A DNA stretch of 64,000 nt from Planomonospora sp. ID82291 (GCF_015711645.1 NZ_JABTEX010000002.1:372001-436000), one strand, 5' to 3'; counted from the stretch's first letter, positions 55,208 through 63,752 are shown. Program-made: numbers and translations. Notes: generated from the letters alone by a model not told the origin.

Positions 55208-55264
55208 CTCCTCCTTCTCCTCTCTTCCTTTCTCTTCCTTCTCCTTCTCCTTCTCCTTCTCCCC
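55208..55264 (+). repeat. 57-nt pure pyrimidine tract
   Basis: Every base from 55208 to 55264 is C or T, mostly CTTCTC and CCTTCT units. The strand asymmetry is extreme for this genome and the partial mirror symmetry could allow triplex (H-DNA) formation. Its complement reads as a Glu/Lys/Arg peptide in one frame, which is not evidence for a gene. Confidence 0.85.
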
Positions 55265-55401
55265 GGACGTCGCGTTCCCCTCGAACGCGCCGAGCCCGCC
55301 GTGGCGCGCTCGCAGCCGCGCGCGGCCGGCACGGTCGTGGCGCGTTCCCGGCACTCCCCGGCGCAGTCGGTCTGTCGCCGTCCGGCGTGGCATGCTACGG
55401 T

Positions 55402-55431
55402 TTCACCTATAAGAAAATTCTTACAGGTGAA
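55402..55431. promoter_or_regulatory. ArsR-type operator palindrome
   Basis: TTCACCT-A-TAAGAA (55402-55415), two central A, then TTCTTA-C-AGGTGAA (55418-55431): 14-bp arms with a single mismatched pair. It ends 8 bp before the ATG at 55440 and covers its AGGTGAAGGA ribosome-binding region. It is AT-rich against the surroundings, as expected for an autorepression site. Confidence 0.78.
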
Positions 55432-55439
55432 GGAATGCG

Positions 55440-55793
55440 ATGACGGAGGATCGGCCGACAGGCGACGACCTGGTCGCGGTGCTGGCCGCGCTGGCCAATC
55501 CGCTGCGGCTGCGCATCGTCGCGCGCCTGGCCGGCGGCCGTGACTACGTGAGCCGCCTGGCCCGCGAGATCGGCATCAGCCGCCCGCTCCTCCACATGCA
55601 CCTGCAGCGGCTGGAGGCCGCCGGCCTGATCGTCGGCACCCTCGAGCTGTCGGAGGACGGCAAGGCCATGAAGTACTACGAGGTCGCGGACTTCGACCTG
55701 CGGCTGACCCCCCCGGCGCTCGCCGAGGCGGCCGAGACCCTGACCAGATCGGACCCGGAGAAGGGTCCCACCCCCAAGGAGCAGCGCTCATGA
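55440..55793 (+). CDS. ArsR-like winged-helix regulator
   Basis: 117 residues. LAALANPLRLRIVARLAGGR, YVSRLAREIGISRPLLHMHL and the wing LELSEDGKAMKYYEV are a typical ArsR/HTH domain. There are no paired Cys metal sites, so it is probably not a metal sensor. The C-terminal region is acidic. It starts a three-gene block: its stop overlaps the next gene as ATGA. Confidence 0.9.
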   Translation: MTEDRPTGDDLVAVLAALANPLRLRIVARLAGGRDYVSRLAREIGISRPLLHMHLQRLEAAGLIVGTLELSEDGKAMKYYEVADFDLRLTPPALAEAAETLTRSDPEKGPTPKEQRS

Positions 55794-56074
55794 ACCTCGG
55801 TGCGGCCGAGACGACCACCTGGCCCGGTACGGTCCTCATCCTCGGAGTGCTGCTCCTGGCCCTGGTCTTCCTCATCGCCGTCATGGCGAACTTCCAGGAG
55901 CTCCGCAAGACGAAGCTGCTGGCGGCCCGGGAGGAGGACCTGCGGCAGCTCGTCCGCCGTTACGAGCAGCTCGCCGAGAACACCCTCGACGCCCAGCAGC
56001 GGACCGCCGCCGACCTGGCGGAACTGCGGTCGCGCACGACCTCGATCGAGCAGATCCTGCGGACCGTCGAATGA
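55790..56074 (+). CDS. Small membrane protein with coiled-coil
   Basis: 94 residues. One transmembrane helix (VLILGVLLLALVFLIAVMAN) followed by a charged coiled-coil (REEDLRQLVRRYEQLAENTL to IEQILRTVE) on the cytoplasmic side. It overlaps both its neighbours by ATGA, so it is expressed with the ArsR regulator and the dehydrogenase. No family is recognised; a membrane tether or modulator for its neighbours is a guess. Confidence 0.8.
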   Translation: MNLGAAETTTWPGTVLILGVLLLALVFLIAVMANFQELRKTKLLAAREEDLRQLVRRYEQLAENTLDAQQRTAADLAELRSRTTSIEQILRTVE

Positions 56075-57099
56075 CGGAGAACGGAGAGCACGCCGTGTCC
56101 ACACCCGAGACGGGCCAGACGACCACGATGAGGGCGATCGTCCGGGACCGGTACGGTTCCCCCGACGTCCTGCGCCCGGAGGAGACCGGCAGGCCGGTGG
56201 CCGGGGACGGCGAGGTGCTGGTGCGCGTCCACGCGGCCGCCGTCAACTCCGCCGACGGCAAGCTGCTGCGGGGCGAGCCGTCGCTGATCCGCCTCATGGG
56301 GTACGGCGTGCTCCGGCCCAGGCAGCGGATCCTGGGCCGGGACTTCGCCGGCCGGGTCGAGGCGGTCGGCCGGAACGTGCGGGATCTCCGTCCCGGGGAC
56401 GAGGTGTTCGGCGAGGCGGACGGCGGGGCCTTCGCCGAGTACGTCTCCGTCCGGGAGGGCGCGCTGGGGCCGAAGCCGGAGAACCTGACGTTCGAGCAGG
56501 CGGCCGCGGTGCCCCTGGCGGGGAGCACCGCCCTGCAGGGCCTGCGCGACCGGGCAGAGGTGCGGCCGGGGCAGCGGGTCCTGGTCAACGGCGCGTCGGG
56601 GGGCGTGGGCACGTTCGCCGTGCAGATCGCCAAGGCGCTCGGGGCGGAGGTGACCGGCGTGTGCAGTGCGAGGAACGCCGCCCTGGTCCGCTCGCTCGGC
56701 GCCGACCACGTCGTCGACTACGCGGCGGAGGACTTCGTCCGGGGCGGGCGGCGCTACGACGTCGTCCTGGACGTGGCGGGGAACCGCTCGCTGCGGGATC
56801 TCCGGCGCGTACTGACCGCCTCGGGGACGCTCGTCCTGTGCTCGGGCGACGGAGGCCGCCGGATCGGCCCCATGGGCCGCATCGTCGGCGCGCTCGCGCT
56901 CTCGCCGTTCACGGGCCGGCGCCTGCGCCCGCTCGCGGCGAAGACGACCGCGGAGAGCCTGGCCGCCCTCAAGGAGCTCGTCGAGGCCGGGAAGGTCGTC
57001 CCGGCCGTCGACAGGACGTATCCGCTGAGCGGGGTCCCCGAGGCCATGCGCTATCTGGAAGAGGAGCACGCCCGGGCGAAGGTCGTCATCACCGTGTGA
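56071..57099 (+). CDS. Zinc-independent MDR-family oxidoreductase (quinone reductase-like)
   Basis: 342 residues. GroES-like N-domain (VRVHAAAVNSADGKLLRGEP, ILGRDFAGRVEAVG) and a Rossmann domain with the NADPH-binding VNGASGGVGTFAVQIAKALG. The zinc-ligand cysteines of alcohol dehydrogenases are absent, so this is the quinone-oxidoreductase branch (NADPH-dependent enone or quinone reduction). Third gene of the ArsR operon, coupled by ATGA; it is therefore likely induced by whatever releases the ArsR protein. Confidence 0.9.
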   Translation: MTENGEHAVSTPETGQTTTMRAIVRDRYGSPDVLRPEETGRPVAGDGEVLVRVHAAAVNSADGKLLRGEPSLIRLMGYGVLRPRQRILGRDFAGRVEAVGRNVRDLRPGDEVFGEADGGAFAEYVSVREGALGPKPENLTFEQAAAVPLAGSTALQGLRDRAEVRPGQRVLVNGASGGVGTFAVQIAKALGAEVTGVCSARNAALVRSLGADHVVDYAAEDFVRGGRRYDVVLDVAGNRSLRDLRRVLTASGTLVLCSGDGGRRIGPMGRIVGALALSPFTGRRLRPLAAKTTAESLAALKELVEAGKVVPAVDRTYPLSGVPEAMRYLEEEHARAKVVITV

Positions 57100-57127
57100 G
57101 TCGCGGCCCTCCGCCCGGCGCGGCGGC

Positions 57128-57688
57128 TCAGCCCAGTTCGGCGACGAGCTCCTGGCGCAGGGTCTCCAGGTCGATGCCCGCCCCGGACAGGACGCGGTGC
57201 GCCGGGCCGGGACCGGCGCGCAGGACGCCCAGGAGGAGGTGGCCGTCGGAGATGTGCCGGTGCTTCAGGGCCAGGGCCTCGCGCAGGGACAGCTCCAGGG
57301 CCTTCTTCGCCGGGGCGGTGAAGGCGATGTGCCGGCCGCTGACCAGGCGGCCCCGGTGGGTGCGCTGCGGCGGCCGGTCCAGGGCGCCGGGGCCGAAGGC
57401 GGCCTCGACCCGCTCCCGGATGGCGGACAGGTCGATGCCGATCGTCTCCAGCGCGTCGGCGTCGAGCCGATCGCCCGCGCGCGGCGGGATCATGTCGAAG
57501 ACGGACCGGTAGGCCCGCTCGTGGTCCAGGCCGTGCCGGGTCAGCAGCCGGGCCGAGACGCTCTCCGGCCGGTCGAGCAGGCCCAGCAGGAGGTGCTCGC
57601 CGCCGATGAAGTGGTGGTTGAGCCGCCGGGCGTTGTCCTGGGCGAGCTTGACGGCCTGGCGGGCGTCCTGGGTGAACCGTTCGAACAT
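57128..57688 (-). CDS. Clp N-domain protein (two R-domain repeats)
   Basis: 186 residues. Two Clp-N units: FTQDARQAVKLAQDNARRLN to HFIGGEHLLLGLLD at the N-terminus and FTAPAKKALELSLREALALK to HISDGHLLLGVLR in the second half. There is no AAA+ domain, so it is a free-standing Clp-N protein that could deliver or compete for ClpC substrates. It is 2 bp downstream of the HTH gene and co-transcribed with it. Confidence 0.9.
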   Translation of the reverse strand: MFERFTQDARQAVKLAQDNARRLNHHFIGGEHLLLGLLDRPESVSARLLTRHGLDHERAYRSVFDMIPPRAGDRLDADALETIGIDLSAIRERVEAAFGPGALDRPPQRTHRGRLVSGRHIAFTAPAKKALELSLREALALKHRHISDGHLLLGVLRAGPGPAHRVLSGAGIDLETLRQELVAELG

Positions 57689-57690
57689 GC

Positions 57691-57924
57691 CTACTTCTCC
57701 CTTCTGAGGAGACCGCGGCCCCCCGCGTACTTCTTGTGCACCGCCTGTTTGGAGACCTCCAGGCAGTAGGCGATCTCCTGCCAGGACCAGCCCTGCTCGC
57801 GCGCGTTCTCCACCTGGAGGGCCTCCAGTCGGTCGACGAGCATCCGCAGCGCCCGCACGGCCCGCAGGCCGACGGCGGGGTCGCGGCTGCCGGCGTCGGA
57901 GGCCAGCTGTGCCGTATCGCTCAT
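57691..57924 (-). CDS. Small helix-turn-helix regulator
   Basis: 77 residues. LEALQVENAREQGWSWQEIA followed by CLEVSKQAVHKKYAGGRGLL forms a helix-turn-helix of the type that detects its operator alone. It is followed at 2 bp by the Clp-N gene; such HTH/Clp-N pairs occur in actinomycetes, where they are thought to regulate their own transcription. Two matching operator-like sites lie just upstream of its start. Confidence 0.82.
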   Translation of the reverse strand: MSDTAQLASDAGSRDPAVGLRAVRALRMLVDRLEALQVENAREQGWSWQEIAYCLEVSKQAVHKKYAGGRGLLRREK

Positions 57925-57927
57925 GAC

Positions 57928-57970
57928 GTCAATGTAAGTTGACGGAGGCCTTTAGTCAACTCTTGTTGAC
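57928..57970. promoter_or_regulatory. Duplicated operator GTCAA-N6-TTGAC
   Basis: Site 1: GTCAA tgtaag TTGAC (57928-57943); site 2: GTCAA ctcttg TTGAC (57955-57970). The same inverted repeat with the same 6-bp spacer occurs twice, 27 bp apart, immediately upstream of the HTH/Clp-N genes and about 90 bp upstream of the divergent ABC exporter. The cooperative spacing (between two and three helical turns) suits autorepression by the HTH protein. Confidence 0.8.
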
Positions 57971-58061
57971 GAAGGGCCGGCGTGCGGGCCGGCGTGCGGG
58001 CCGGCGTACTGACGGAAAACGGTTTGCTGCTCAGAGGGGAATTTGTCAACCTGGACGGGCC

Positions 58062-59750
58062 ATGCGCTCCTTACCCGCCGCTGATCCCGGCATCCCCGAC
58101 GCCCGAAGCCCGGTCCGCTACCTGCTCTGGATCGCCCGCAACCAGGCCGGTCCCCTCGCCGTCGGCATCGCCTACGCCGTCCTGTGGTGGCTGGCGATGG
58201 CGCTGGTCCCCGCCGCCGTGGGCAACGGCATCGACGCCATCGCCGGCAAGGACCTGCCCGGACTGCTCACCTGGAGCGCCCTGACGTTCGCCCTGGGCGT
58301 CGCGCAGGCGGTCACCGGGGTCATGCGGCACCGGATGGCCGTCTACAACTGGCTGAGCGCCGCCTACCGGACGGTCCAGGTCACCGTCCGGCAGGCGACC
58401 CGGCTGGGGGCGACGCTGCCCCGCCGGATGTCCACCGGCGAGGTGGTCAGCGTCGGCAACTCCGACATCGCCCACATCGGCAACGCGATCGACATCCTGC
58501 TCCGCGGCACCGGCGCGGTCGTCGCCGTCGCCGCGGTGACCGTCATCATGTTCCGGATGTCGCCGGTGCTCGGCCTGACGGTGCTGGCCGGCGTCCCGCT
58601 CATGGCGGTCGCGGTGGCGCCGCTGCTCAAGCCGCTGCACCGGCGCCAGCACGCCCACCGCGACCTGCAGGGCGAGCTGTCCACCCGGGCCGCCGACATC
58701 GTCGCCGGCCTGCGCGTGCTGCGGGGCGTCGGCGGCGAGCAGGTCTTCGCCGACCGCTACGCCGCCGAGTCGCAGCAGGTACGGCGTGCGGGCGTCCGGG
58801 TGGCCGCGGTGGACTCGGCGCTGGAGGGCGCGCAGGTCCTGCTGCCCGGCCTGCTGATCGCCGCCGTGACCTGGCTCGGTGCGACCCTCGCGCTCCAGGG
58901 CCGGATCACCCCGGGCGGCCTGGTCACCTTCTACGGCTACGCGGTCTTCCTCGTCGCCCCGATGCGGACCCTCACCGAGGCGGCCGACAAGCTGACCAAG
59001 GGGCACGTCTCCGCCCGCCGGGTGGTGCGGATCCTGAGCCTTGCGCCGGAGATGACCGGCGGCGCCGCCCGATCGGACGGCGGCCTGCTCCGCGACGTGG
59101 CCTCCGGGGTCGCGGTCCGCCCCGGCGCGTTCACCGCCGTCGCGGCGGCCACGCCCGAGGAGGCCGTCGCCGTCGCGGAACGGCTCGGCCGCTACGCCGA
59201 CGGCGACGTGGACTTCGGGGACGTGCCGCTGGACACGCTGCCGCTCGCCGAGGTCCGCCGCCGGATCCTGGTGGCCGACAACGGCGCGCGGCTGTTCGCC
59301 GGGGTGCTCCGCGACGAGCTGGACGCCGCGGGCACGGCCTCCGACGACGATCTGGCCGAGGCGTTGCACGCCGCGTGCGCCGAGGACGTCGTCGAGGCGC
59401 TCCCCGGCGGCCTGGACGCGCCCGTCGCCGAGGCCGGCCGGGAGTTCTCCGGCGGCCAGCGGCAGCGGCTCCGGCTCGCCCGGGCCCTGGCGGCCGACCC
59501 GGAGGTGCTCATCCTGGTCGAGCCCACCAGCGCCGTCGACGCGCACACCGAGGCCCGCATCGCCGACCGGCTCGCCAAGGCCCGGCAGGGCAGGACCACG
59601 CTGGTCTGCACGACCAGCCCGCTGGTGCTCGACCGCGCCGACCACGTGATCTACGTCGAGGACGGCCTCGCGCGCGCCCAGGGCACCCACCGCGAGCTGC
59701 TGGCCGCCGCGCCCGCCTACGCCGCCACCGTCACCCGAGGAGAGGACTGA
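58062..59750 (+). CDS. ABC exporter half-transporter with degenerate ATP-binding site
   Basis: 562 residues. Six transmembrane helices (about 20-300) and a nucleotide-binding domain whose Walker A is lost (the region reads VRPGAFTAVAAATPEEAVAV with no GxxxxGK). The signature FSGGQRQRLRLARALAADPE (462 onward) is intact and Walker B is altered (LILVEPTSAVD, Val for Asp). It therefore supplies the signature but not a P-loop. Partner of the following gene (6 bp away). ATG at 58062 is preferred; the frame is open 41 codons further upstream but across the operator region. Confidence 0.86.
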   Translation: MRSLPAADPGIPDARSPVRYLLWIARNQAGPLAVGIAYAVLWWLAMALVPAAVGNGIDAIAGKDLPGLLTWSALTFALGVAQAVTGVMRHRMAVYNWLSAAYRTVQVTVRQATRLGATLPRRMSTGEVVSVGNSDIAHIGNAIDILLRGTGAVVAVAAVTVIMFRMSPVLGLTVLAGVPLMAVAVAPLLKPLHRRQHAHRDLQGELSTRAADIVAGLRVLRGVGGEQVFADRYAAESQQVRRAGVRVAAVDSALEGAQVLLPGLLIAAVTWLGATLALQGRITPGGLVTFYGYAVFLVAPMRTLTEAADKLTKGHVSARRVVRILSLAPEMTGGAARSDGGLLRDVASGVAVRPGAFTAVAAATPEEAVAVAERLGRYADGDVDFGDVPLDTLPLAEVRRRILVADNGARLFAGVLRDELDAAGTASDDDLAEALHAACAEDVVEALPGGLDAPVAEAGREFSGGQRQRLRLARALAADPEVLILVEPTSAVDAHTEARIADRLAKARQGRTTLVCTTSPLVLDRADHVIYVEDGLARAQGTHRELLAAAPAYAATVTRGED

Positions 59751-59756
59751 TCCGTC

Positions 59757-61643
59757 GTGAGCGAACGAGCGGACGGACCGGTCACAGGACCCGCCGCAGG
59801 ACCGGCGACAGGACCGGCGACAGGACCCGTCGCAGGACCGGCGACAGGACCCGTCGCAGGACCCGTCGCAGGACCGGTCGCAGGACCGGCCGTGCCGGAC
59901 GGCGGGCGGATCCTGCCGGTCGCCGACCGGGCGCAGGTCCGCGCCTACGCCCGGCGGCTCACCCTGAAGTACCCCCGGGCGCTGGCGGCGGCCCTGGCCC
60001 TGCACGGCCTGGCCGCCGCCTGCGGCCTGGCCGTGCCGTGGCTGCTGGGCGGGCTCGTCCAGGACGTGCACGACGGCGCCGGGGCCGATCCCGCCGCGGT
60101 GGCGCTGGCCGTGGCCGGCTTCCTGGCCGGCCAGGCCGTGCTGGTCAGATACGCCGTCTACGCCTCCTCCGCGCTCGGTGAGAAGGTCCTCGCCGAGCTG
60201 CGCGAGGAGTTCGTCGGCCGGGTGCTCGGGCTGCCGCTCTCGGTGGTCGAGCGCGCCGGGTCGGGCGACCTCATCACCCGGACCTCCCGGGACGTCGACT
60301 CGCTGTCGCGGACCGTGCGGCACGCCGTCCCCGAGACGCTGATCGCGCTGGTCACCTGCGCCGTCACGGTCGGCGCGCTGGTGCTGGTGGGCCCGCTGCT
60401 GGTGCTGCCCTCGCTGCTGGCCGCCCCGGTGCTCTGGTTCGCCACCCGGTGGTACCTCAGGCGCGCCCGGGACGGTTACCTGCGGGAGAGCGCCGCCTAC
60501 GCGGACATGACCGACGGCCTCGCCGAGACCGTCGACGGCGCCCGCACGGTGGAGGCGCTGGGCCTGCAGGAGCGGCGCCACCGGCGCACGGACGCCGACA
60601 TCGCCCGGTCGTGGGCGGCCGAGCGCTACACCCTCGGCCTGCGCACGGTCTGGTTCCCGGCGGTCGAGTTCGGCTACGTGATCCCGATCGTGGCCACGCT
60701 GGTCGCCGGCGGCGCGTTCTACATCGAGGGCTGGGCCTCGATCGAGCAGGTCACCGCGGCCGTGATCTACGTGCAGCAGCTCATCGACCCGCTCGACCGG
60801 CTGCTCATGTGGATCGACGAGCTCCAGGTCGGCGGGGCCTCCATGGCCCGCCTGCTGGGCGTCTCCGAGGTGCCGGACGACCGGGAGGCCGGCACCGCCG
60901 CCCCGGACGGCCGGGAGCTGCGGGCCGAGGGCGTGCGCTACGCCTACCGCGGGGGCCGCGACGTGCTGCACGGCATCGACCTGGCGATCCGGCAGGGGGA
61001 GCGGCTGGCCGTGGTCGGCCCGTCCGGCGCGGGCAAGTCCACGCTGGGCAGGCTGCTCGCGGGCATCCACGGCCCGCGTGCGGGGAAGGTCACGGTCGGC
61101 GGCGCGCCGCTGGTCGAGCTCCCCCTGGACGACCTGCGCGGCCAGGTGGCCCTGGTGACCCAGGAGCACCACGTGTTCCGGGGCACGCTCCGCGACAACC
61201 TGCTGATCGCCCGCCCGGAGGCGGACGACGACGCCATCCGGGTGGCCCTCGCGGCGGTGGACGCCGGAGAGTGGGTCGCGGCGCTGCCGGACGGCCTGGA
61301 CACCGCCGTCGGCTCCGGCGGCGCGGAGGTCTCCCCGGCCCGGGCCCAGCAGCTGGCGCTGGCCCGCCTGGTCCTGGCCGACCCGCACACCCTGGTCCTC
61401 GACGAGGCGACCTCGCTGATCGACCCGCGCGCGGCCCGCCACCTGGAGCGGTCGCTGGCCGCGGTCCTCGACGGCCGCACGGTGATCGCCATCGCGCACC
61501 GCCTGCACACGGCGCACGACGCCGACCGGGTCGCGGTGGTCGAGGGCGGCCGGATCAGCGAGCTGGGCTCCCACGACGAGCTCGTCGCCGCGGGCGGTTC
61601 CTACGCCGCCCTGTGGAGCAGCTGGCACGGCACGCCGCGGTAG
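59757..61643 (+). CDS. ABC exporter half-transporter with intact Walker motifs
   Basis: 628 residues. A repeat-rich N-terminus (TGPVAGPATGP units), six transmembrane helices, and a nucleotide-binding domain with Walker A VVGPSGAGKST (K427), Q-loop LVTQEHHVFRGT, Walker B HTLVLDEATSLID and the switch His in AIAHRLH. Its own signature is degenerate (EVSPARAQQLALARL in place of LSGGQ). Together with the previous gene it forms a heterodimer with one composite active site. The substrate is unknown. Confidence 0.9.
   Translation: MSERADGPVTGPAAGPATGPATGPVAGPATGPVAGPVAGPVAGPAVPDGGRILPVADRAQVRAYARRLTLKYPRALAAALALHGLAAACGLAVPWLLGGLVQDVHDGAGADPAAVALAVAGFLAGQAVLVRYAVYASSALGEKVLAELREEFVGRVLGLPLSVVERAGSGDLITRTSRDVDSLSRTVRHAVPETLIALVTCAVTVGALVLVGPLLVLPSLLAAPVLWFATRWYLRRARDGYLRESAAYADMTDGLAETVDGARTVEALGLQERRHRRTDADIARSWAAERYTLGLRTVWFPAVEFGYVIPIVATLVAGGAFYIEGWASIEQVTAAVIYVQQLIDPLDRLLMWIDELQVGGASMARLLGVSEVPDDREAGTAAPDGRELRAEGVRYAYRGGRDVLHGIDLAIRQGERLAVVGPSGAGKSTLGRLLAGIHGPRAGKVTVGGAPLVELPLDDLRGQVALVTQEHHVFRGTLRDNLLIARPEADDDAIRVALAAVDAGEWVAALPDGLDTAVGSGGAEVSPARAQQLALARLVLADPHTLVLDEATSLIDPRAARHLERSLAAVLDGRTVIAIAHRLHTAHDADRVAVVEGGRISELGSHDELVAAGGSYAALWSSWHGTPR
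59775..59890. repeat. 12-bp coding repeats at the start of the second ABC half-transporter
   Basis: About nine degenerate copies of ACAGGACCGGCG / GCAGGACCCGTC encode alternating TGPA, TGPV and AGPV tetrapeptides in front of the first membrane helix. Probably a variable-length, disordered cytoplasmic extension. Confidence 0.75.
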
Positions 61644-61669
61644 CCGTACCCGCCCGGACCGGGTACGGC
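61643..61669. terminator. Bidirectional terminator between ABC exporter and S9 peptidase
   Basis: GCCGTACCCG (61643-61652) pairs with CGGGTACGGC (61660-61669) around a 7-nt loop. The stem begins at the last base of the ABC stop codon and ends 13 bp before the stop of the convergent peptidase gene. Confidence 0.72.
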
Positions 61670-61682
61670 GGGCCGGACCGGC

Positions 61683-63752
61683 TCAGCCGACGCCGAGGGA
61701 CCTCTTGAGGAAGTCGACCTGGAGCAGGAGGAGGTTCTCGGCCACGACCTCCTGCGGGGTCATGTGGGTCACCCCGGACAGCGGGAGCACGTTGTGCGGG
61801 CGGCCCGCCGACAGCAGCGCGGAGGACAGCCGCAGGGTGTGCGCGGCGACCACGTTGTCGTCGGCCAGGCCGTGGATCAGCAGGAGCGGCCGGTCGAGCT
61901 TCTCGGCGTCGGCGAAGAGCGACGAGGCGTCGTAGTGGCCCTCGTCCGGCTGCCCGAGGTAGCGCTCGGTGTAGCAGGTGTCGTAGAGCCGCCAGTCGGT
62001 CACCGGCGCTCCGGCGATGGCCGCGTGGAACACGTCGGGGCGGCGCATCACGGCCAGGGCCGCGAGGTAGCCGCCGAAGGACCAGCCCCGGATGGCCACC
62101 CGGGACAGGTCCAGGTCGTCTCCGAAGCGCTCGGCGACGCCGTGCAGGGCGTCCACCTGGTCGTCGAGGATCGGCCCCGCCAGGTCGTGCAGGATGGCCC
62201 GCTCGAACTCCGGGCCCCGTCCGGGGGTGCCCCGGCCGTCGGCGACGATCACCGCGAACCCCTGGTCGGCGAACCACTGGCTGGTCAGGTAGGCGTTGGA
62301 GGCGGCCAGCACGCGCTGGGCGTGCGGCCCGCCGTACGGGTCCATCAGGACCGGGAGCCGGGCCGAGCCGGGCACGTGGCCGCTGGGCAGGACCACGGCG
62401 GTGGACAGCTCGCGCTCGCCCGCGCGGATCAGGGAGACCCGCAGGTCCAGGCCGTGCCGTTCGGCGTGCGAGGCGATGTGGCCGCGCGACCGGTGGTGGT
62501 GCAGGACCTGGACCGCCGGGCCCTCGGTGCCGAGCGTCTGACCGACGAGCACAAGGGTGCCGCCCGCGGCGCGGCCGGTGTAGACGCCGCTCTCGGGCGG
62601 GCTGACCAGGGTGATCCGGCCGTCGCGGTAGGCCCAGACGGCGATCTCGGCGGGGTCGCCGCCGCTGGCCCGGAAGAGCACGGTGTCGCCGTCGACGTCG
62701 AGGACCTCGCGGACCTGGAGGGTGGGCGGGGTGACCGGTTCGTCCCCGATGACCAGCCGCCGCCCGCCGCCGGAGTCGGCGACCCAGACCAGGGCGCCGT
62801 CGGACAGGTGGCCGGGCACGCCGGTGACGATCTCCACCCAGGCGTCGTCGGTGTCCTCGCGGACGAGGGCCGACCCCCCGGTGGCCGGGTCCACCCTGAA
62901 CAGCTTCATCGACCGCTGGTCGCGGGAGAGGGTGACGATCGCCAGGCCGTGGGCGTCCCAGCGGGCGTCGACGAGGTACTCGTCGGTGAAGGGGACCGGG
63001 ACGCGGGAGCCGCTCAGGCCGAGGACGAAGAGCTCGACCGTCGCGTTCGGGGTGCCCGCGGCGGGGTAGCGCTGCGGGACGGCGGGCCGGGACGGGTTCG
63101 CCGGGTCGGCGACGAACCACTCCTGGACCGCCGACTCGTCGGCCCGCGCGACCAGCACCGCGTCACCCGCCGGGGACCACCAGTGGCCCCGCATGCGGTT
63201 CATCTCCTCGGCCGCGATGAACTCCGCCAGGCCGTAGGTCACCCCGGCGCCCTCGGGACGGGCCAGGGCGTGGTCCACCCCGTCCGCCAGGTCCTGCACG
63301 TGGAAGGCGCCGCCGGTCACGTAGCCGACGTAGCCCCCGTCGGGGGACAGCCGCGGATCGATCACCGGGCCGGGCGTGGTCAGGCGGCGCACGCCCGCGG
63401 TCTTCAGGTCCACCGCGTACAGCCCGCCGGCGAGGGTGAAGACGGCCGTGGCGACCGCGCCGTCGGTGCTGTAGCCGACGATGCCGCCGGCCTGCTCGCG
63501 GCTGCGCTCGCGGCGGGCGCGCTCCTCCGGGGGCAGGTCCTCCTCGTCCGCGGCGAGCGCGCGCGGATCGGCGATCAGCCGCTCGCGGCCCCCGGCGACG
63601 TCGAACTCCCACAGGCAGGTGACCGGGTCCGAGCCGCTCCTCGTCCGCAGGAAGACGACCCGGGAGCCGTCGGGCGAGATCGTGAAGCCGCGCGGCACCC
63701 CCAGGGTGAAGCGGCGGGTGCGGGCGTGCAGACGAGGGAAGCTCTCACTCAT
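61683..63752 (-). CDS. S9 family prolyl oligopeptidase (DPP IV-like)
   Basis: 689 residues. An N-terminal beta-propeller (about 1-430: FTISPDGSRVVFL, PRLSPDGGYVGYVTGG, WWSPAGDAVLVARADES) and a C-terminal alpha/beta-hydrolase with catalytic Ser in GWSFGGYLAALAVM, Asp in LLLIHGLADDNVV and His in GVTHMTP. The EE-type motif AEFIAAEEMNRMRGHWW and the DPYGGPHAQ segment point to the DPP IV subgroup, which removes N-terminal X-Pro dipeptides. No signal peptide, so cytoplasmic. Start 63752 (MSESFPRL) or 63761 (MGGMSE); the former is preferred. Confidence 0.92.
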   Translation of the reverse strand: MSESFPRLHARTRRFTLGVPRGFTISPDGSRVVFLRTRSGSDPVTCLWEFDVAGGRERLIADPRALAADEEDLPPEERARRERSREQAGGIVGYSTDGAVATAVFTLAGGLYAVDLKTAGVRRLTTPGPVIDPRLSPDGGYVGYVTGGAFHVQDLADGVDHALARPEGAGVTYGLAEFIAAEEMNRMRGHWWSPAGDAVLVARADESAVQEWFVADPANPSRPAVPQRYPAAGTPNATVELFVLGLSGSRVPVPFTDEYLVDARWDAHGLAIVTLSRDQRSMKLFRVDPATGGSALVREDTDDAWVEIVTGVPGHLSDGALVWVADSGGGRRLVIGDEPVTPPTLQVREVLDVDGDTVLFRASGGDPAEIAVWAYRDGRITLVSPPESGVYTGRAAGGTLVLVGQTLGTEGPAVQVLHHHRSRGHIASHAERHGLDLRVSLIRAGERELSTAVVLPSGHVPGSARLPVLMDPYGGPHAQRVLAASNAYLTSQWFADQGFAVIVADGRGTPGRGPEFERAILHDLAGPILDDQVDALHGVAERFGDDLDLSRVAIRGWSFGGYLAALAVMRRPDVFHAAIAGAPVTDWRLYDTCYTERYLGQPDEGHYDASSLFADAEKLDRPLLLIHGLADDNVVAAHTLRLSSALLSAGRPHNVLPLSGVTHMTPQEVVAENLLLLQVDFLKRSLGVG

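Larger units (their letters stand above)
54886..55439. other. 554-bp intergenic region with terminator, pyrimidine tract and ArsR operator
   Basis: No gene is supported. In order: the sdh terminator (54944-54981), GC-rich filler, a 57-nt pure pyrimidine run (55208-55264), more GC-rich DNA, then an AT-rich operator-like palindrome (55402-55431) before the ArsR gene. Open frames across it on both strands have the composition of shadows. Confidence 0.7.

Noticed and set aside
55208-55264. A Glu/Lys/Arg-rich minus-strand protein through the pyrimidine tract.
   Set aside because: The peptide is just the translation of the purine-rich strand; the surrounding frame has no start signal or family similarity.
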